DNA of 64,000 nt from Orobanche coerulescens (lineage: Eukaryota; Streptophyta; Magnoliopsida; Lamiales; Orobanchaceae): the NCBI GenBank assembly GCA_033398695.1, contig CM065809.1, forward strand, positions 174,334,501 through 174,398,500. Reading direction: 5' to 3'. Shown here piece after piece: positions 11,938-23,920 of the stretch. Position numbers and translations under genes: made by a program. Numbering within the stretch: position 1 is the first letter of the stretch; each line of letters begins with the position of its first letter. Below the pieces are notes generated by a model that made no database searches, was not told the DNA's origin, and saw nothing but the letters and a program-made list of their open reading frames with translations.

Positions 11938-12152
11938 ACTCCTAACACTTCTTTCTTGAATTTGTTAATGTTGTGTACCCGTTTTGGGTAGTGGATTGGA
12001 TGTCAGTTTGTATTGTCGTATTTCAGTCTTTGGTTTTGAATGTCGTGGATTGTGAAATTGTCGTTTTGTTGTTGATGTATGTCGTTGTCGAATGTCTTGT
12101 TGGTACGTTAGCCTGGTGGATTCCACAATGTGGGATCCACGATGCTGTAATA
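11938..12152 (+). repeat. Fragment of the 5' LTR of element A
   Basis: Matches 31860-32075 in the 3' LTR of A. Its left part is missing; its right part continues at 25047-25073 after the copia A insertion. The last five bases, TAATA (12148-12152), are the target duplication of copia A. Confidence 0.85.
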
Positions 12153-13137
12153 TATTGGAACAATATTTTTTAGATCATTTTATACATTTTGATGATGTGT
12201 TATTAACCAAAATTTACTTAAACATATTTTTCCTTCAGCTAACGTACGTAAACCAAACCTTTATAACGTACGTAACATTTATAGTTTTTGTAAGATTTTC
12301 TATACAGGTAACATACATAACCCGTTCAATCTAACGTACGTAATGTTTGAGATATTCTGACCGTTGCAAAAGTCATTAGCCGTTACAACAAGTCGTCACA
12401 CTCAACGGATCTCTGACTGGAAGATAACGTACGTAAGCATACCTTGCCTAACGTACGTAACGCATTTTATCAGATCTCTCTGGACCATTCTTTCCCTGTT
12501 TGTTACGGCCGCTACTCATATCATATAACGTACGTAGCAATGGTAACGTACGTAATTCATAGTGCCTAATGTACGTAAGCAGTGGAACTGCTCCAACGGG
12601 AAAATCAGCTCAAGAAGGCTATAAATAGCTCACTTCAAGGAGATGGCAAATACACAAGTATTCTGAGCTTACAAGCATACTCAAGCAATTCCAAGCAAAT
12701 AATTCGAGAGTTATACTTATTCTATATTGTGATACGAGAAGATTTTCTATATTATTTCCAATCTTTATTCTTGTATCAAAGAGCGATATATCGTGTAAAG
12801 ACGAGTTCCTACTCGCATTTGTTTTTGTAAAGGTTATCTTGTACCCGGAAAAAACAAGAGAGTTTTAAGTGAGGTTGTTCTTGAGCTCGGAAATCAAGAA
12901 ATTGTAAGAGTTGGCACTAAACTAGAAAGTGCATTCTAAGTTTTAAGAAAAGTCCTAGTCGATAAAACTAGGTAGGGGACGTAGGCTTCGTTAATAGCCG
13001 ATCCTCTCGAATAATTTCTTGTGTTCTTTCTTTTCCGCATTTTATTTTCTCCGATATTTTTGCTTCCGCACAAAAAGAGTTCAATACTCTTATCCGCACT
13101 ATTCAACCCCCCTTCTAGTGGCGGTACCAATCTAACA
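12153..13137 (+). repeat. 5' LTR of copia A
   Basis: 985 bp, nearly identical to 19885-20791 plus 24965-25041. U3 carries the ACGTACGT palindrome array and TATAAATA at 12620. The primer site follows two bases after the end. Confidence 0.95.
12235..12627 (+). promoter_or_regulatory. Copia A promoter: ACGTACGT array and TATA box
   Basis: Seven exact ACGTACGT palindromes, usually within TAACGTACGTAA, and two one-base variants lie between 12239 and 12580. GCTATAAATAGC (12618-12629) follows, with TATAAATA inside a 4-bp inverted repeat. ACGT is the bZIP core and GTAC the SPL core; which factor binds cannot be told from the sequence. The 3' LTR repeats the array at 19975-20312 with TATAAATA at 20351. 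Confidence 0.75.
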
Positions 13138-13139
13138 AT

Positions 13140-13152
13140 TGGTATCGGAGTC
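13140..13152 (+). promoter_or_regulatory. Primer binding site of copia A
   Basis: TGGTATCGGAGTC, two bases after the LTR; complementary to initiator-Met tRNA with small mismatches. Confidence 0.85.
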
Positions 13153-13200
13153 AGGTCTCTTTATCACCGGATTAACACCCGCTAGAGAAAAGATCCAGAT

Positions 13201-14772
13201 ATGGCCTTTATCCACTCCACCCTTGAAGGCAACGCTCTCAATCGCCCTCCCTTCTTCGATGGTTCAAACTTCATGATATGGAAGAAGAAAATGTCCACCT
13301 TCATCCGAGCTCACGACATTGAAATATTGAAGGTCATTGCCCTTGGACCTACCATTCCTAAGAAGACGGATGGCTCTCTCAAAAGTTTTGAAGAGTACGA
13401 TGATGCCGACTGGAAGAACGATCACTTCAATAGTAAATCCACTCAATTGCTTTACTGTGCTCTCAATCCAGAAGATCACAATAGAATTTCTTCTTGTGAG
13501 ACGGCGAAAGAGATCTGTAAAATGTTAGAGATCACCCATGAAGGTACGAGTCAAGTTAAAGAAACCAAAATCAATATGCTTCTTCACGATTATGAACTCT
13601 TCACTATGAAAGAAGAAGAAAGCATTACCACTATGCTTGACCGTTTCTCGGCAATCACTAATGGGCTAGCTTCATTCGGGAAACCAATATCAAGTAGTGA
13701 TAAAGCCAAGAAAATCCTTCGGTCTCTACCAAGAGAATGGGATGCTACTGTTACGTCCATCATGGAGTCGAAAGACCTCAACACCATAGAATTCAGCGCT
13801 CTCATCGGATCTCTCATTAATTATGAGATTGTCATTAAATCTCGAAGTTCGAAAACAAAACCCAAGGAGACAGAAAGGACAATCGCCTTCAAATCCAAAG
13901 AAGAAAGCGATCTAGAGGATGAACCTGTCGAAGAAGAGGACGAAGAAACCGCCTTTTATGCCAAAAACATAAAGAAATTCAAAAATCTTCTACAAAGGCG
14001 CCGGAGAGACATCAAACAAGAATCAAGGGATGAATCCAAAAAGACTCACTTCCCTCAAAATAAAAAGTTCGACAACACTTGTCGAAGGTGCGGCGTTCCA
14101 GGCCATTTTGCAAAAGATTGTCGTGCTGCTGTCCCAATAAGTTCATCAAAACCACCTCACGAAAAGTTCAAAAAGAAGGAAGTTTATGTCGCCACATGGA
14201 GCGATGATGATGAGGATGATGAACCATAAGTCCAAACCAATCTTGCTTTAATGGCCTGCGCATCCGAAGATAGTGACGATAAAGTCGAGGTTAGTGATTC
14301 TTCTCATGAAGAACTACTTGATGCTTTTGAATCCCTAAATAATGAATACGAAAAGGCTTGCAATAGTTATAAAGATTTGAAAAAGAAAATAAAATTCCTT
14401 GAAAATGAAAATGCAAAATTATTGAAAAACAAGGAAGTTTCGATTGATCATACAAATTGTTTGGAAACCGAGAAAATTCTGAGAGATGATTTGCACAAAA
14501 CTCAGAAAGAATTGAAACTCTATGTTAGAAAATTCTCATGTGGTAATGACAAATTCGAGCAACTATTATTTGGTTAAAAATTTTCTCTTTCAAAACAAGG
14601 ACTTGGGTATAATTTATTTCCAATGAAAAAGTCCTTAGAAATTACCACGAAAGATTCGGACACTTTAAAAATAGGAATTCCATCATGTCCAAAATGTTTA
14701 AAACCAGGACATACCGAAACATACTATAGAAGTTCTAGAACAAATTTGGGTACCAAAAGGGACCGTTATTAA
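13201..14772 (+). pseudogene. Copia A gag with two in-frame stops
   Basis: Starts at the ATG 49 bp after the primer site. The first 342 codons hold the copia-type gag domain (NRPPFFDGSNFMIWKKKM near the start, then the Trp-rich UBN2-like fold) and a complete CCHC knuckle CRRCGVPGHFAKDC near residue 300. A TAA at 14227 and another at 14575 interrupt one continuous reading frame, as comparison with the copia B gag shows. The middle is a coiled coil (about 14330-14500). The second knuckle, CPKCLKPGHTETYY, has lost its last Cys. The frame closes at 14770 and pol continues in another frame. The product would form the particle and bind genomic RNA. Confidence 0.85.
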
Positions 14773-14885
14773 AAATCAAGTTTTTGTATCTAACTCCTCA
14801 GGACCCAAATTAGCTTGGGTACCTATAAAACGGAAGAAAATTGTCTTTGTAGGTACAAACAAAGAAGACAACATTATAAAATAAA

Positions 14886-15122
14886 TGGTATGTTGATAGT
14901 GGATGTTCAAATCACATGAGTGAAAATGAACATCTCTTCACGGAGCTGAAAAAGGAAGATCGTGGTTGTGTTACCTTTGACGATAATAAAAAGGGCCAAA
15001 TAAAAGGGACAGGTAAAATCACTAAGAAACCTTTTCCTACTATTGAAAATGTTCTATTTGTTGATGGACTTTGCCATAATCTTCTAAGTGTTCCCAACTT
15101 TGTGACACCGGTCTTAAATTAA
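14886..15122 (+). pseudogene. Copia A protease fragment
   Basis: The frame reads WYVDSGCSNHMS at its start. D-S-G is the aspartic protease active site in the form usual for Ty1/copia, and the end LLSVPNF is the conserved close of the domain. A stop just upstream of the first Trp and another at 15120 cut it from gag and integrase. The protease would release Gag, RT and integrase from the polyprotein. An ATG at 14916 lies inside the active-site region and is not the real start. Confidence 0.8.
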
Positions 15123-15148
15123 TTTTTGAAATTACGCATTGCACTGCA

Positions 15149-16511
15149 ATGAGAAAAAACCAAATCATTTTTATTGGATTGCGTTATGGAAATATTTACA
15201 TTGTTGATCTCCCAGATGAATCTTCTTTCAATGAAAAATGTCTACTTTCATACGATAAAAATGCCGTTATTTGGCACCGAAAATTGGGACATGCCACTTT
15301 ACCACTTCTTTCAAAATTGGCCAAAAACGATATTGTCCGTGGTCTACCAAAATTAAATTTCAGGAAAAGACCATATTTGTGAGGCCTGTATTAAAGGTAA
15401 ACATGCAAGAGGCTCGTTTAAACCGAAAATGGAAATTTCCACTAGTCGCATTCTTGAATTAATTCATATGTATTTAATTGGTCCGTCTCGACATGCCAGT
15501 CTAACAGGTAAACTTTATACTTTAGTTCTTGTCGATGATTTTTCGAGATTTACTTGGGTAAAATTCTTAGCAAATAAATATGATGCTTTTAACGAATTTG
15601 TTAAGTGGTGTAAGGTTACCCAAAAGCAAAAAGAATTACCAATTATCGCCATTCGAACCGATCATGGTGGAGAATTTGATTCTAATCTCTTTGAAGATTG
15701 GTGCGATAAATATGGTATTGGGCACAACTTTTCGGCACCTCGGACACCTCAACAAAATGGAGTTGTTGAGAGGAAGAATCGCTCTCTAGAAGAAATGAGC
15801 CGGACAATGCTCAATGAGTATGGTCTTCCTAAATATTTCTGGGCCGAAGCCGTTAACACCACTTGTTATGTTATTAATCATGTCCATCTAAGGAGGAACA
15901 AAATGATGACTCCCTATGAGATTTTTAAAGGTAAAAATCCCAATTTATCTTATTTTCATCCATTTGGTTGTAAAGTGTTTATTCATAATAATGGTAAGGA
16001 TAATTTGGGTAAATTTGATTCAAAATCAAATATTGGAATATTTCTTGGATATTCTACTAACAGTAAAGCGCATCGTGTATTTAATTATAGAAGAGGCTCG
16101 GTAGAAGAGTCTATTCATGTAAAATTCGATGATACAGTTTTACCCCCGAGAAAGGTTGTTTTTGATGATGATGTAGGTATGGTTCCAGCTAAAGAAGTAT
16201 CTGAAGTATCAAAGAAGTTGGAGAAGCTCGACGTAAGCTCGGACAAGCAGGAGGAAAATACTTACAACCTTCCTAAAGATTGGGCAAATGTTAAAGACCA
16301 TCCGATAGAACAAATTCTCGGAAAAATCGATGAAGGTGTTCGAACTAGGAGAAATATAAATGATTGTATTAACAATATTGCATTTATTTCTCTTACAGAA
16401 CCAAAGAATATCGATGAAGCCATAAATGATGAGAATTGGGCTATTGCTGTGCAAGAAGAGCTAAACCAATTCGAAAGAAATAATGTTTGGGAATTAGTTA
16501 AAACTTGGTAG
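15149..16511 (+). pseudogene. Copia A integrase, frameshifted and missing its first catalytic Asp
   Basis: 15149-15382 carries the GAG-pre-integrase segment with the IWHRKLGHA half of the HHCC zinc-binding fold. The frame shifts near 15360, and the CEAC half and the core follow in the next frame to 16511. In the DDE core the first Asp, normally within DLFGP, is Tyr here (HMYLIGPS, about 15466). The second Asp (TDHGGEFD) and the Glu (GVVERKNR) are present. The enzyme would insert the cDNA; without the first metal ligand it should be dead. The C-terminal region continues to KTW at the 16509 stop, where a one-base shift leads into RT. Confidence 0.85.
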
Positions 16512-17929
16512 ACAAATCAATCATTGGCACCAAATGGGTTCATAAAATTAAAACCGATGATGATGGTCTCCCAATTAAAAATAAATCAAGGTTGGTCGCC
16601 CAAGGTTATAATCAAGAAGAAGGCTTGGATTATGAAGAAACGTTTGCTCCTGTTGCTCGTTTTGAAGCTATTTGTCTTCTCTGTGCCTTTGCCGCATACA
16701 AGAAGATCAAACTCCATCAAATGGATGTAAAAAGTGCGTTCCTAAATAGAATCATCCAGGAGGAAGTGTATGTCAAGCAACCGCCGGGTTTTGAAGATTA
16801 TGATCATCCGGATCATGTGTACAAGCTCCATAAAGCTCTCTATGGATTAAAACAAGCTCCGAGAGCATGGTATGATCGTTTAAGCACTTTTCTTATTTCA
16901 AATGGGTATAAAAGAGGTAATGTTGATAATACCCTATTCACTAAGATTTTAGGTGATGATATGCTTATTTGTCAAATTTATGTGGACGACATTATTTTTG
17001 GTGCAACTAACGAATCTCTGTCCCAAGAATTTTCAAATCTTATGAAGGGAGAGTTCGAAATGAGCATGATGGGAGAGTTGAAAAACTTTCTCGGACTCCA
17101 AATTAGGCAACTCAATGATGGAATATTCATTCACCAATCCAAGTATGTCAATGAGCTCCTAAAGAAATTTAAGATGGAAGATTGCAAAGAAATATCCACT
17201 CCTATGTCTTCCACTCTTAAACTCGACAAAGATGAAAAAGGTAAGTCTGGTGACCAAAAACAGTATCGAGGTATGATCGTCTCTTTACTTTATTTAACTG
17301 CATCTAGACCCGATATAATGTTTGCTACTTGCTTATGTGCTCGCTTTCAAGCAAATCCTAAAGAATCACATCGCATTGCATGCAAAAGGATTTTTCGGTA
17401 TTTAAAATATACTGCTGGCTTAGGTCTGTGGTGTCCTTCTAGCATTGATTTTCAACTTTTTGCATATAGTGATGCCGACTTCGGTGGATGTAAAATCGAT
17501 AGAAAAAGCACAACCGGAACTTGTCATTTTATGAGTTCATGCTTGATTTCATGGGGGAGTAAGAAACAGACTAGTGTCGCTACTTCCACAGCTGAAGCAG
17601 AATATGTGGCTGCGGTAAGTGCATGTGCACAAGTCCTTTGGATCAAAAATCAATTACTTGATTATGGCATTGAGCTTAAAAATACTTCTATTTTTTGTGA
17701 CAATACAAGTGCCATCAATTTAAGCAAAAACCCCATTTTGCATAGTAGGACAAAACACATAGAAATTCGTCACCATTTTATTCGTGACCATGTCCAAAAC
17801 GGGAATGTTCGTCTCCAATTTGTTGGTTCTAATGAACAATTGGCGGATATTTTTACAAAACCATTACCCGAAGAGGCTTTCAGTTTTATTCGCATAAATT
17901 TAGGAATGGGACATATTGATCATTTTTAA
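16505..17929 (+). pseudogene. Copia A reverse transcriptase and RNase H, open but detached
   Basis: 474 codons without a stop. The RVT_2 reverse transcriptase runs from TKWVHKIK (about residue 9) through the catalytic YVDD (about residue 160). RNase H follows with its acidic residues in SDADFGG, AEAEYVAA and CDNTSAINL, and closes at IFTKPLPEEAF. All visible catalytic residues are intact. The frame begins only by chance near an ATG; in the living element it was joined to integrase, and a one-base shift at about 16500-16508 separates them. This is the best-preserved enzyme in copia A. Confidence 0.88.
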
Positions 17930-18013
17930 ATGTTGCATATTCATCATAGTTACATTAAATGGTCATTTAAATTGGAACATCATCGAAAGGAAAACACTGT
18001 TCATTTGGTCATG

Positions 18014-18194
18014 CTTACGGACGTTAAGGACGGTTCATTACGTACGTAATAGGATCTTACATACGTTACAAGCTTTCATGTTACGTACGTAACAAAATGC
18101 AGGTTTTAGTCCAGAGATTTCAGGATTTCTCGCTATGTACGTTACAAAAAGAGTATAACGTATGTAATCAGATTTTAACCCTGTTACTTATAAA
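18014..18194 (+). promoter_or_regulatory. Internal promoter-like module before ORF3 of copia A
   Basis: Two exact ACGTACGT palindromes (about 18040 and 18083) and four variants such as TACGGACGT, CATACGT, GTACGTTAC and ACGTATGT recreate the LTR array between pol and the third gene. TATAAA follows at 18189-18194, about 130 bp ahead of the ORF3 ATG. The spacing resembles the LTR promoter (array, TATA, transcript). Function is inferred. Confidence 0.55.
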
Positions 18195-18321
18195 CCCATT
18201 TCGACAGACCCTTTTCATTTCACCTTCAATCCCTAGAAGAGACTGCGACAAACTCAACTCAAAACCGATCAAAACTCCAAATTCGTCCAACATCTCCACT
18301 TTTTCCGGCCAATTCATACAG

Positions 18322-19519
18322 ATGGCATCCAGAACCGGCAAGAAACGAAGAGGCGAAACCTCTCAACCGTCTTCCTCGCCTTCTGGATAACCTACTTGTC
18401 GGAACGCTCAAGCATGCAAAATATTCAACGAAATTCTTATTGACGAAGAGGTAACTCCAAGTCATCATTTTGATTTCGAATCCTTAAATTCTATCGAAAT
18501 TGCTATCGAAGAATTTTTCGATATGCTCGGAATTAATCGGTTTGTTAGTCTTGCCCGTCCGATATTTGTGGATTGTGTGAAAGAGTTCTATGCCAATTTC
18601 TTTGTTACTTATGATTCTGATGGATTAGGCGTAGTTAATTCGCTCGTCCATGGTAATCCTATTTCATTTGATCCCGCAAAGCTATCGGAACTTTTTGGTC
18701 TCCCCAACGAGGGATTTTGTTGTAAAGGAGTGTTTGCGGCTCCTGATGAAGTTGTTTATTATTCCTTTTATAGTGATGAAAATCATGATGTCCATGAAAC
18801 TGAAGTGCATGATTTTTTGTCAAGAAAAGCCGTTCTCGATGTCCATTCGGGACGCTTTGAGAATAATGATTTTGGGATAAATATCCATTTGCTTCATGAT
18901 GCTATTACTCGCTGTCTAATGCCGAAAGTGAACGCTCAACATCGGTAAGTGAACATCGACATGGAAATCATCTATCACGTCTGGGAAGATCATCAAGTCA
19001 ACTTTTCTTTTATCGTGCTTAAATGGTTTGTGGAAAAAGGACAAATTTTCCACAAAAAGAGTTATGCCAAAGTTGATCGCCAAAGGAAATCCGGAATGAC
19101 ATTTGGGTCGATCTTGACGGAAATCTTTGAGAATGTCGGAGTTGAACGGGGCTTCATGGGGTTCCTATTCCGAGGGGGAGCTTAGTCACCGAGGGGCTAT
19201 TCGGACTATGAGGTATCTTCGCACGAGAAACCGAGGGTGGATATACTTTGCTTACCTCAAGGATGACGATCGCCTTATGGATGGTGGTGCTCTTCCGAGA
19301 CCAGAGGAGAGGATCACGTCTAGAGGGATTGATCATACTAGACCTCGCCCTTCGTCTCAGCTCGGTAACTCTCGCCCGCGTCAAGAAAGCTCTTCATCTC
19401 AGATGGCTACTCGGATGGATAGTCTGGAGAAAGAGATGAGTGAGATAAAAATCATGGTCAAAAGTATTTGCACTCACTTTTGGATACCGCCGACACCTCC
19501 GGATGCTGACTTTGATTAG
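18322..19519 (+). pseudogene. ORF3 of copia A, extra gene after pol (putative plant transposon protein type)
   Basis: Reading starts at ATG 18322 (MASRTGKKRRGE, a basic Ser-rich head that could be a nuclear signal). TAA at 18388, TAA at 18946 and a frameshift near 19150 break it. The central part includes ARPIFVDCVKEFYANF, a pattern I associate with the poorly understood plant retroelement domain often labelled putative plant transposon protein. The tail has a heptad-rich helix, MATRMDSLEKEMSEIKIMVK, suggesting a coiled coil. Its place is that of the env-like gene of some Sireviruses, but I see no signal peptide or membrane segment, so an envelope role is not supported. It has its own upstream array and TATA box. 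Confidence 0.6.
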
Positions 19520-19884
19520 TCGTGTTATCTTTCTCATGATGATGTTTCCTTTTTAAGACCAAACATTTCATTTTCATGCATGAACTACTATTTATTTTTA
19601 TTTGTTAAATGAATGTATTTTGACTCTCTTTGTCCGATGCATTATTATGGTTATTCGTTGCTTTGGATTTTGATTATTCTGTGTGTCGCTGATTTTTGCA
19701 GGATCTCTCGACTTTTTGTTAATGACAAAAAGGGGGAGAAAAATATGTATCGTTTTTGAAAATAGCCCTTGCTCGTTTCAGGGGGAGTAAGAGTTCATTA
19801 AATTTTTTCTTCAATCTTCCAAAACTCATATTTTTTTCAAAAACTCCCATACTTAAATTTTGTCATCATCAAAAAGGGGGAGAT
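19520..19884 (+). other. Copia A 3' untranslated region with multiple polypurine tracts
   Basis: Three GGGGGAG tracts: about 19731, 19780 and 19875-19884. The last, AAAAAGGGGGAGAT, abuts the LTR and is the functional tract. Extra tracts upstream have been reported for Sireviruses. No coding frame is convincing. Confidence 0.75.
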
Positions 19885-20791
19885 TATTGGAACAATATTT
19901 TTTAGATCATTTTATACATTTTGATGATGTGTTATTAACCAAAATTTACTTAAACATATTTTTCCTTCAGCTAACGTACGTAAACCAAACCTTTATAACG
20001 TACGTAACATTCATAGTTTTTGTAAGATTTTCTGTACAGGTAACGTACGTAACCCGTTCAATCTAACGTACGTAATGTTTGAAATATTCTGACCATTGCA
20101 AAAGTCATTAGCCGTTACAACAAGTCGTCACACTCAACGGATCTCTGACTGGAAGATAACGTACGTAAGCATACCTTGCCTAACATACGTAACGCATTTT
20201 ATCAGATCTCTCTGGACCATTCTTTCCTGTTTGTTACGGCCGTTACTCATATCATATAACGTACGTAGCAATGGTAACATACGTAATTCAGAGTGCCTAA
20301 CGTACGTAAGCAGTGGAACTGCTCCAATGGGAAAATCAGCTCAAGAAGGCTATAAATAGCTCACTTCAAGGAGATGGCAAATACACAAGTATTCTGAGCT
20401 TACAAGCATACTCAAGCAATTCCAAGCAAATAATTCGAGAGTTATACTTATTCTATATTGTGATACGAGAAGATTTGCTATATTATTTCCAATCTTTATT
20501 CTTGTATCAAAGAGCGATATATCGTGTAAAGACGAGTTCCTACTCGCATTTGTTTTTGTAAAGGTTATCTTGTACCCGGAAAAAACAAGAGAGTTTTAAG
20601 TGAGGTTGTTCTTGAGCCCGGAAATCAAGAAATTGTAAGAGTTGGCACTAAACTAGAAAGTGCATTCTAAGTTTTAAGAAAAGTCCTAGTCGATAAAATT
20701 AGGTAGGGGACGTAGGCTTCGTTAATAGCCGATCCTCTCGAACAATTTCTTGTGTTCTTTCTTTTCCGCATTTTATTTTCTCCGATATTTT
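19885..20791 (+). repeat. 3' LTR of copia A, left part
   Basis: Starts TATTGGAACA right after the purine tract and carries the array and TATAAATA at 20351. It is interrupted at 20791 by copia B; the last five bases, ATTTT (20787-20791), are duplicated at 24960-24964. Confidence 0.93.
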
Positions 20792-21833
20792 TGTTGGGTA
20801 CGGGATCGGATATTGCGCCGTTTGCGGAAGCGAAAATAAAAGTGCGAAAAATAAATAACGCAAGGATTTATAGAGGTTCGGCTATAAACGAGCCTACGTC
20901 CTCTCTTTATCTTTTTCAATAGGTTAAAGATAGCAACCTCTATGCCTCTCTTCTATCGGTCGAGGTATAACCGTTTACAATCACGTCTTCTATCGGTCCG
21001 TGATAAACCTCTCGTACTTGTCTTTGTGTCGGTCCAAGTTAAACCATTTTCCTTTTCTATCGGACAAGGAATCAACCGCTCTAGCTTTCTATGGGTACTA
21101 GATAAACCTCACTTAGATAGCAATTGCGATTCTAACAATGCCGGATCCTTGATCCTAATAACACCGAATCCAATTGTATCTTTTCTTTTACCACTCGTGT
21201 ATGTTTTCGTGAACTCTCACTCAAACACTTACAATTAAGCTCAATATCAACAACAAGAATGTGTGTAATAATATCACAAGAATAGACTATTTGCTCAAGG
21301 TTGTTGTACTCATACAATACCATAGGAATGGTATTTATAGGCTCCATCATCAAACTAGCCGTTAGCTGCCAGACTACTCATTACGTACGTTATATGCTCT
21401 CCATTACGTACGTAAGCCTCATTACGTACGTTAACCATGGCTGGTTACGTACGTTAGCATCTTCACAAAACAGACCAGGGAGTTTCGTCATTTTGGGTTA
21501 CGTACGTTAGTATAGACTTCATTACGTACGTTAAGCCTTACGTCACTGATGACGTCATATATCCGTTGCATGCTTTTCTGACTTTGACTCCTCCAACGTT
21601 CACTTGTTTGAACTGAGTTACGTACGTTATCTCTCATCCATTACTTACGTTAGCTTCACCATATTACGTACGTTAACATGTTCCTGTTACGTACGTTAGC
21701 TTTGTTTTTCTTCAGCATTTTGTACTTTATTTTCCTTCGATGCTTGCTTCGCCTCTTCGATGTTTTGTTTTGTTTATCGCCATTAATCATCAAAACACTT
21801 ATTAATTTATATATGGAACAAAATGTTCCAACA
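20792..21833 (-). repeat. 3' LTR of copia B
   Basis: 1042 bp. On the minus strand it starts TGTTGGAACA at 21833 and ends ACCCAACA at 20792. TATA box at 21332-21339, overlapped by an 8-bp inverted repeat AATACCAT/ATGGTATT (21316-21335). Nine exact ACGTACGT palindromes and one variant lie upstream at 21380-21705, along with TGACGTCA at 21550. Confidence 0.92.
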
Positions 21834-22318
21834 ATCTCCCCCTTTTTAATGATTACAAAACAAAACGTCGTCAATGGGATTTACCTGCAAAAATACAAAT
21901 ATATGTATATGTGTACAGACCAAAGTTTTCGACTTTGTCCGTTTCGTTAGTTCTTCTCCCATTTATTTTTCGACTCCTTCTTTCTTTTCTCCTTTTCTTT
22001 TCTCATTTTCAAATTTTTCATCGTATTTTTCGACGTCTCCTCATTTTTCTTTTTCTGTCATTTTCGACTTCTCCTTTTCATTTTGTTTTTCTCCCCCTTT
22101 TTAGGGTTAATCCCATTTTTGACTTCTTTTTCTCCTTCTCCATTCTCTCCCCCTTTTTGTTTTCATCAAAAAGTGGATAAAATATCAATTGAAATAAATA
22201 ATACCAAAATATAAAATATGCAAGATACAATTTATGAATAATTGCATAAAGGGTAAAAACTCCCCCTGAGAATAATATCTCCCCTAAAAAAATACTCCCC
22301 CTGAGTAAAATACAAAAA
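21834..22318 (-). other. Copia B 3' untranslated region with repeated purine tracts
   Basis: Read on the minus strand, GGGGGAG tracts occur next to the LTR (21835-21847) and again near 22090, 22150, 22262 and 22292. The rest is purine-rich low complexity. Open frames here are composition artefacts. Confidence 0.75.
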
Positions 22319-23860
22319 TCAATTTGTGGGGATCCAACCTATAGTTGGTTTTTGTTTCGAGACATAAACAATATTTGAAATTTTTGTTCCTTTAGGAATC
22401 CAAATTTTCTTAATTTTTATCGTCCGGCGAGGGCTTTTGCAATTTGAAATGTGATGCCCGATTTTCAAACACTTTTCGCAATGGGGTATTTTAAAATTAA
22501 CGGATTCATTTTTCGAACGTGGTTTGAATCCTAACCCCTCTTTATTTAAAGTATATTTTTGAACACATAACATTTGTTCAAATTTATCATTGCCGCACGA
22601 GAATTTTCTTGTCAAAGATTTTAGTTCATCTTGAACTTTTAAAAGATCATTCTTCAAAATATTCTAATTTTCAATGCATTTCGAATGATCGATTTCGACA
22701 AATTTTCCCTTCTCGATAATTTTGGAATTTTCAATTTCCAAAGATTTAATTTTACACTTAAGGGATTTAATTTCCGATAAAGCATTTTGGAAATCCGTAT
22801 GTAATAACTCAAATGCATCAAAAATTTCATCACGGGAGGATGTACTTACTTGGCTTTCGACGTCACTGTCGTCGAACGAACTCCGGGCCATAAGAGCGAG
22901 ATTATTTTGTTCGATAAAATCGTCGTCTTCGTCTTCATCGCTCCATGTTGCCACGAGAACCTCCTTTTTCGGTTTGGCTCGGCAATGCTTAGCGAAGTGG
23001 CCTGGTTTTCCATATAGTCGACAAGAGTTGTCGAATTTCTTCATTTCGCTCGAGATATCCTTCTTCCTCCGGTTTAATAAAGTTTGGAATTTATTAATAT
23101 TCTTGGCATAATATGCCGCTTCTTCGTCGCTTTCCTCCACCGGGGTTTCTTCTTTCTTCCTCGATATCTTAGCCTCCATGGCTAATGATCGTTCCTTCGG
23201 CTTTGGCTTGACACTTCGTGATTTTAATACAATCTCATACTTGATTAGTGAACCAACAAGGGCACTAAAATCGAGCGTGTTGAGATCTTTGGATTCCATA
23301 ATCGCGGTCACGGTGCCGTCCCATTCGCTAGGTAGTGATCGTAAAATTTTCTTAACTTTTTCACTACTAGATAATGGTTTTCCGAACGAAGCAAGTCCAT
23401 TAGTGATGAACGAGAATCGGTCGAGCATATTGGTGATGGACTCGTCACCTTTCATCATAAATAACTCGTAGTCATGGAGAAGCATATTGATTTTCGTCTC
23501 CTTGACTTGAGTCGTCCCTTCGTGTGTGATTTCTAGAATTTTCCATATTTCTTTCGCACTCTCACACGATGAGATTCGATTGACCTCTTCCGGATTTAAG
23601 GCACAAAATAAGAGTTGAGTAGCCTTACAATTTAGATGGTCATTTTTCCAATCGGCATCGTCGTATTCTTCGAAAGATTGCAGCGTACCGTCGGATTTGA
23701 GAGGAATTTTCGGGCCAAGGCAAATAATCTTCCAAATCTCTATATCGTAGGCACGAATAAAGATCGACATCTTTTTCTTCCATGTCAAATAATTTGAGCC
23801 ATCAAAGAATGGTGGTCGGTTGAGAGCAAGGCCTTCGACTGGAGAGAATTGAAACGCCAT
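22319..23860 (-). pseudogene. Gag of copia B with one in-frame stop
   Basis: The ATG at 23860 opens 398 codons with the copia gag domain (NRPPFFDGSNYLTWKKKM near the start), aligning throughout with the copia A gag. The first zinc knuckle reads CRLYGKPGHFAKHC, so its second Cys is Tyr. A TAG at 22664 interrupts a frame that continues for about 110 codons with a helical stretch and an intact second knuckle CEKCLKIGHHISNC, then ends without reaching a protease. The single stop and the single lost Cys suggest recent decay. Particle formation might need a helper Gag. Confidence 0.85.
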
Positions 23861-23906
23861 TTTTGGATCTTTTCTCCTCGGATGTTAAGCCGCGTATTGG
23901 AGTACC

Positions 23907-23918
23907 GCTCTGATACCA
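23907..23918 (-). promoter_or_regulatory. Primer binding site of copia B
   Basis: On the minus strand TGGTATCAGAGC, a full match to the 3' end of initiator-Met tRNA, two bases from the 5' LTR. Confidence 0.9.
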
Positions 23919-23920
23919 AT

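Noticed and set aside
12235..12580. Regularly repeated ACGTACGT units looking like a CRISPR array
   Set aside because: The units are short palindromes at irregular spacing within an LTR, repeated in both LTRs of the element; no cas genes, and the genome is a plant.
18322..19519. Envelope protein identity for ORF3 of copia A
   Set aside because: No signal peptide, transmembrane segment or fusion-like region can be seen; only its position suggests it.
21878..22180. Phe/Ser-rich plus-strand frames in the copia B 3' region
   Set aside because: They come from the complement of purine-rich tracts; low complexity and against element orientation.
23907..23918. Met-tRNA-like sequences as tRNA genes
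   Set aside because: Only 11-13 bases match, each next to an LTR; they are primer binding sites, not tRNA genes.
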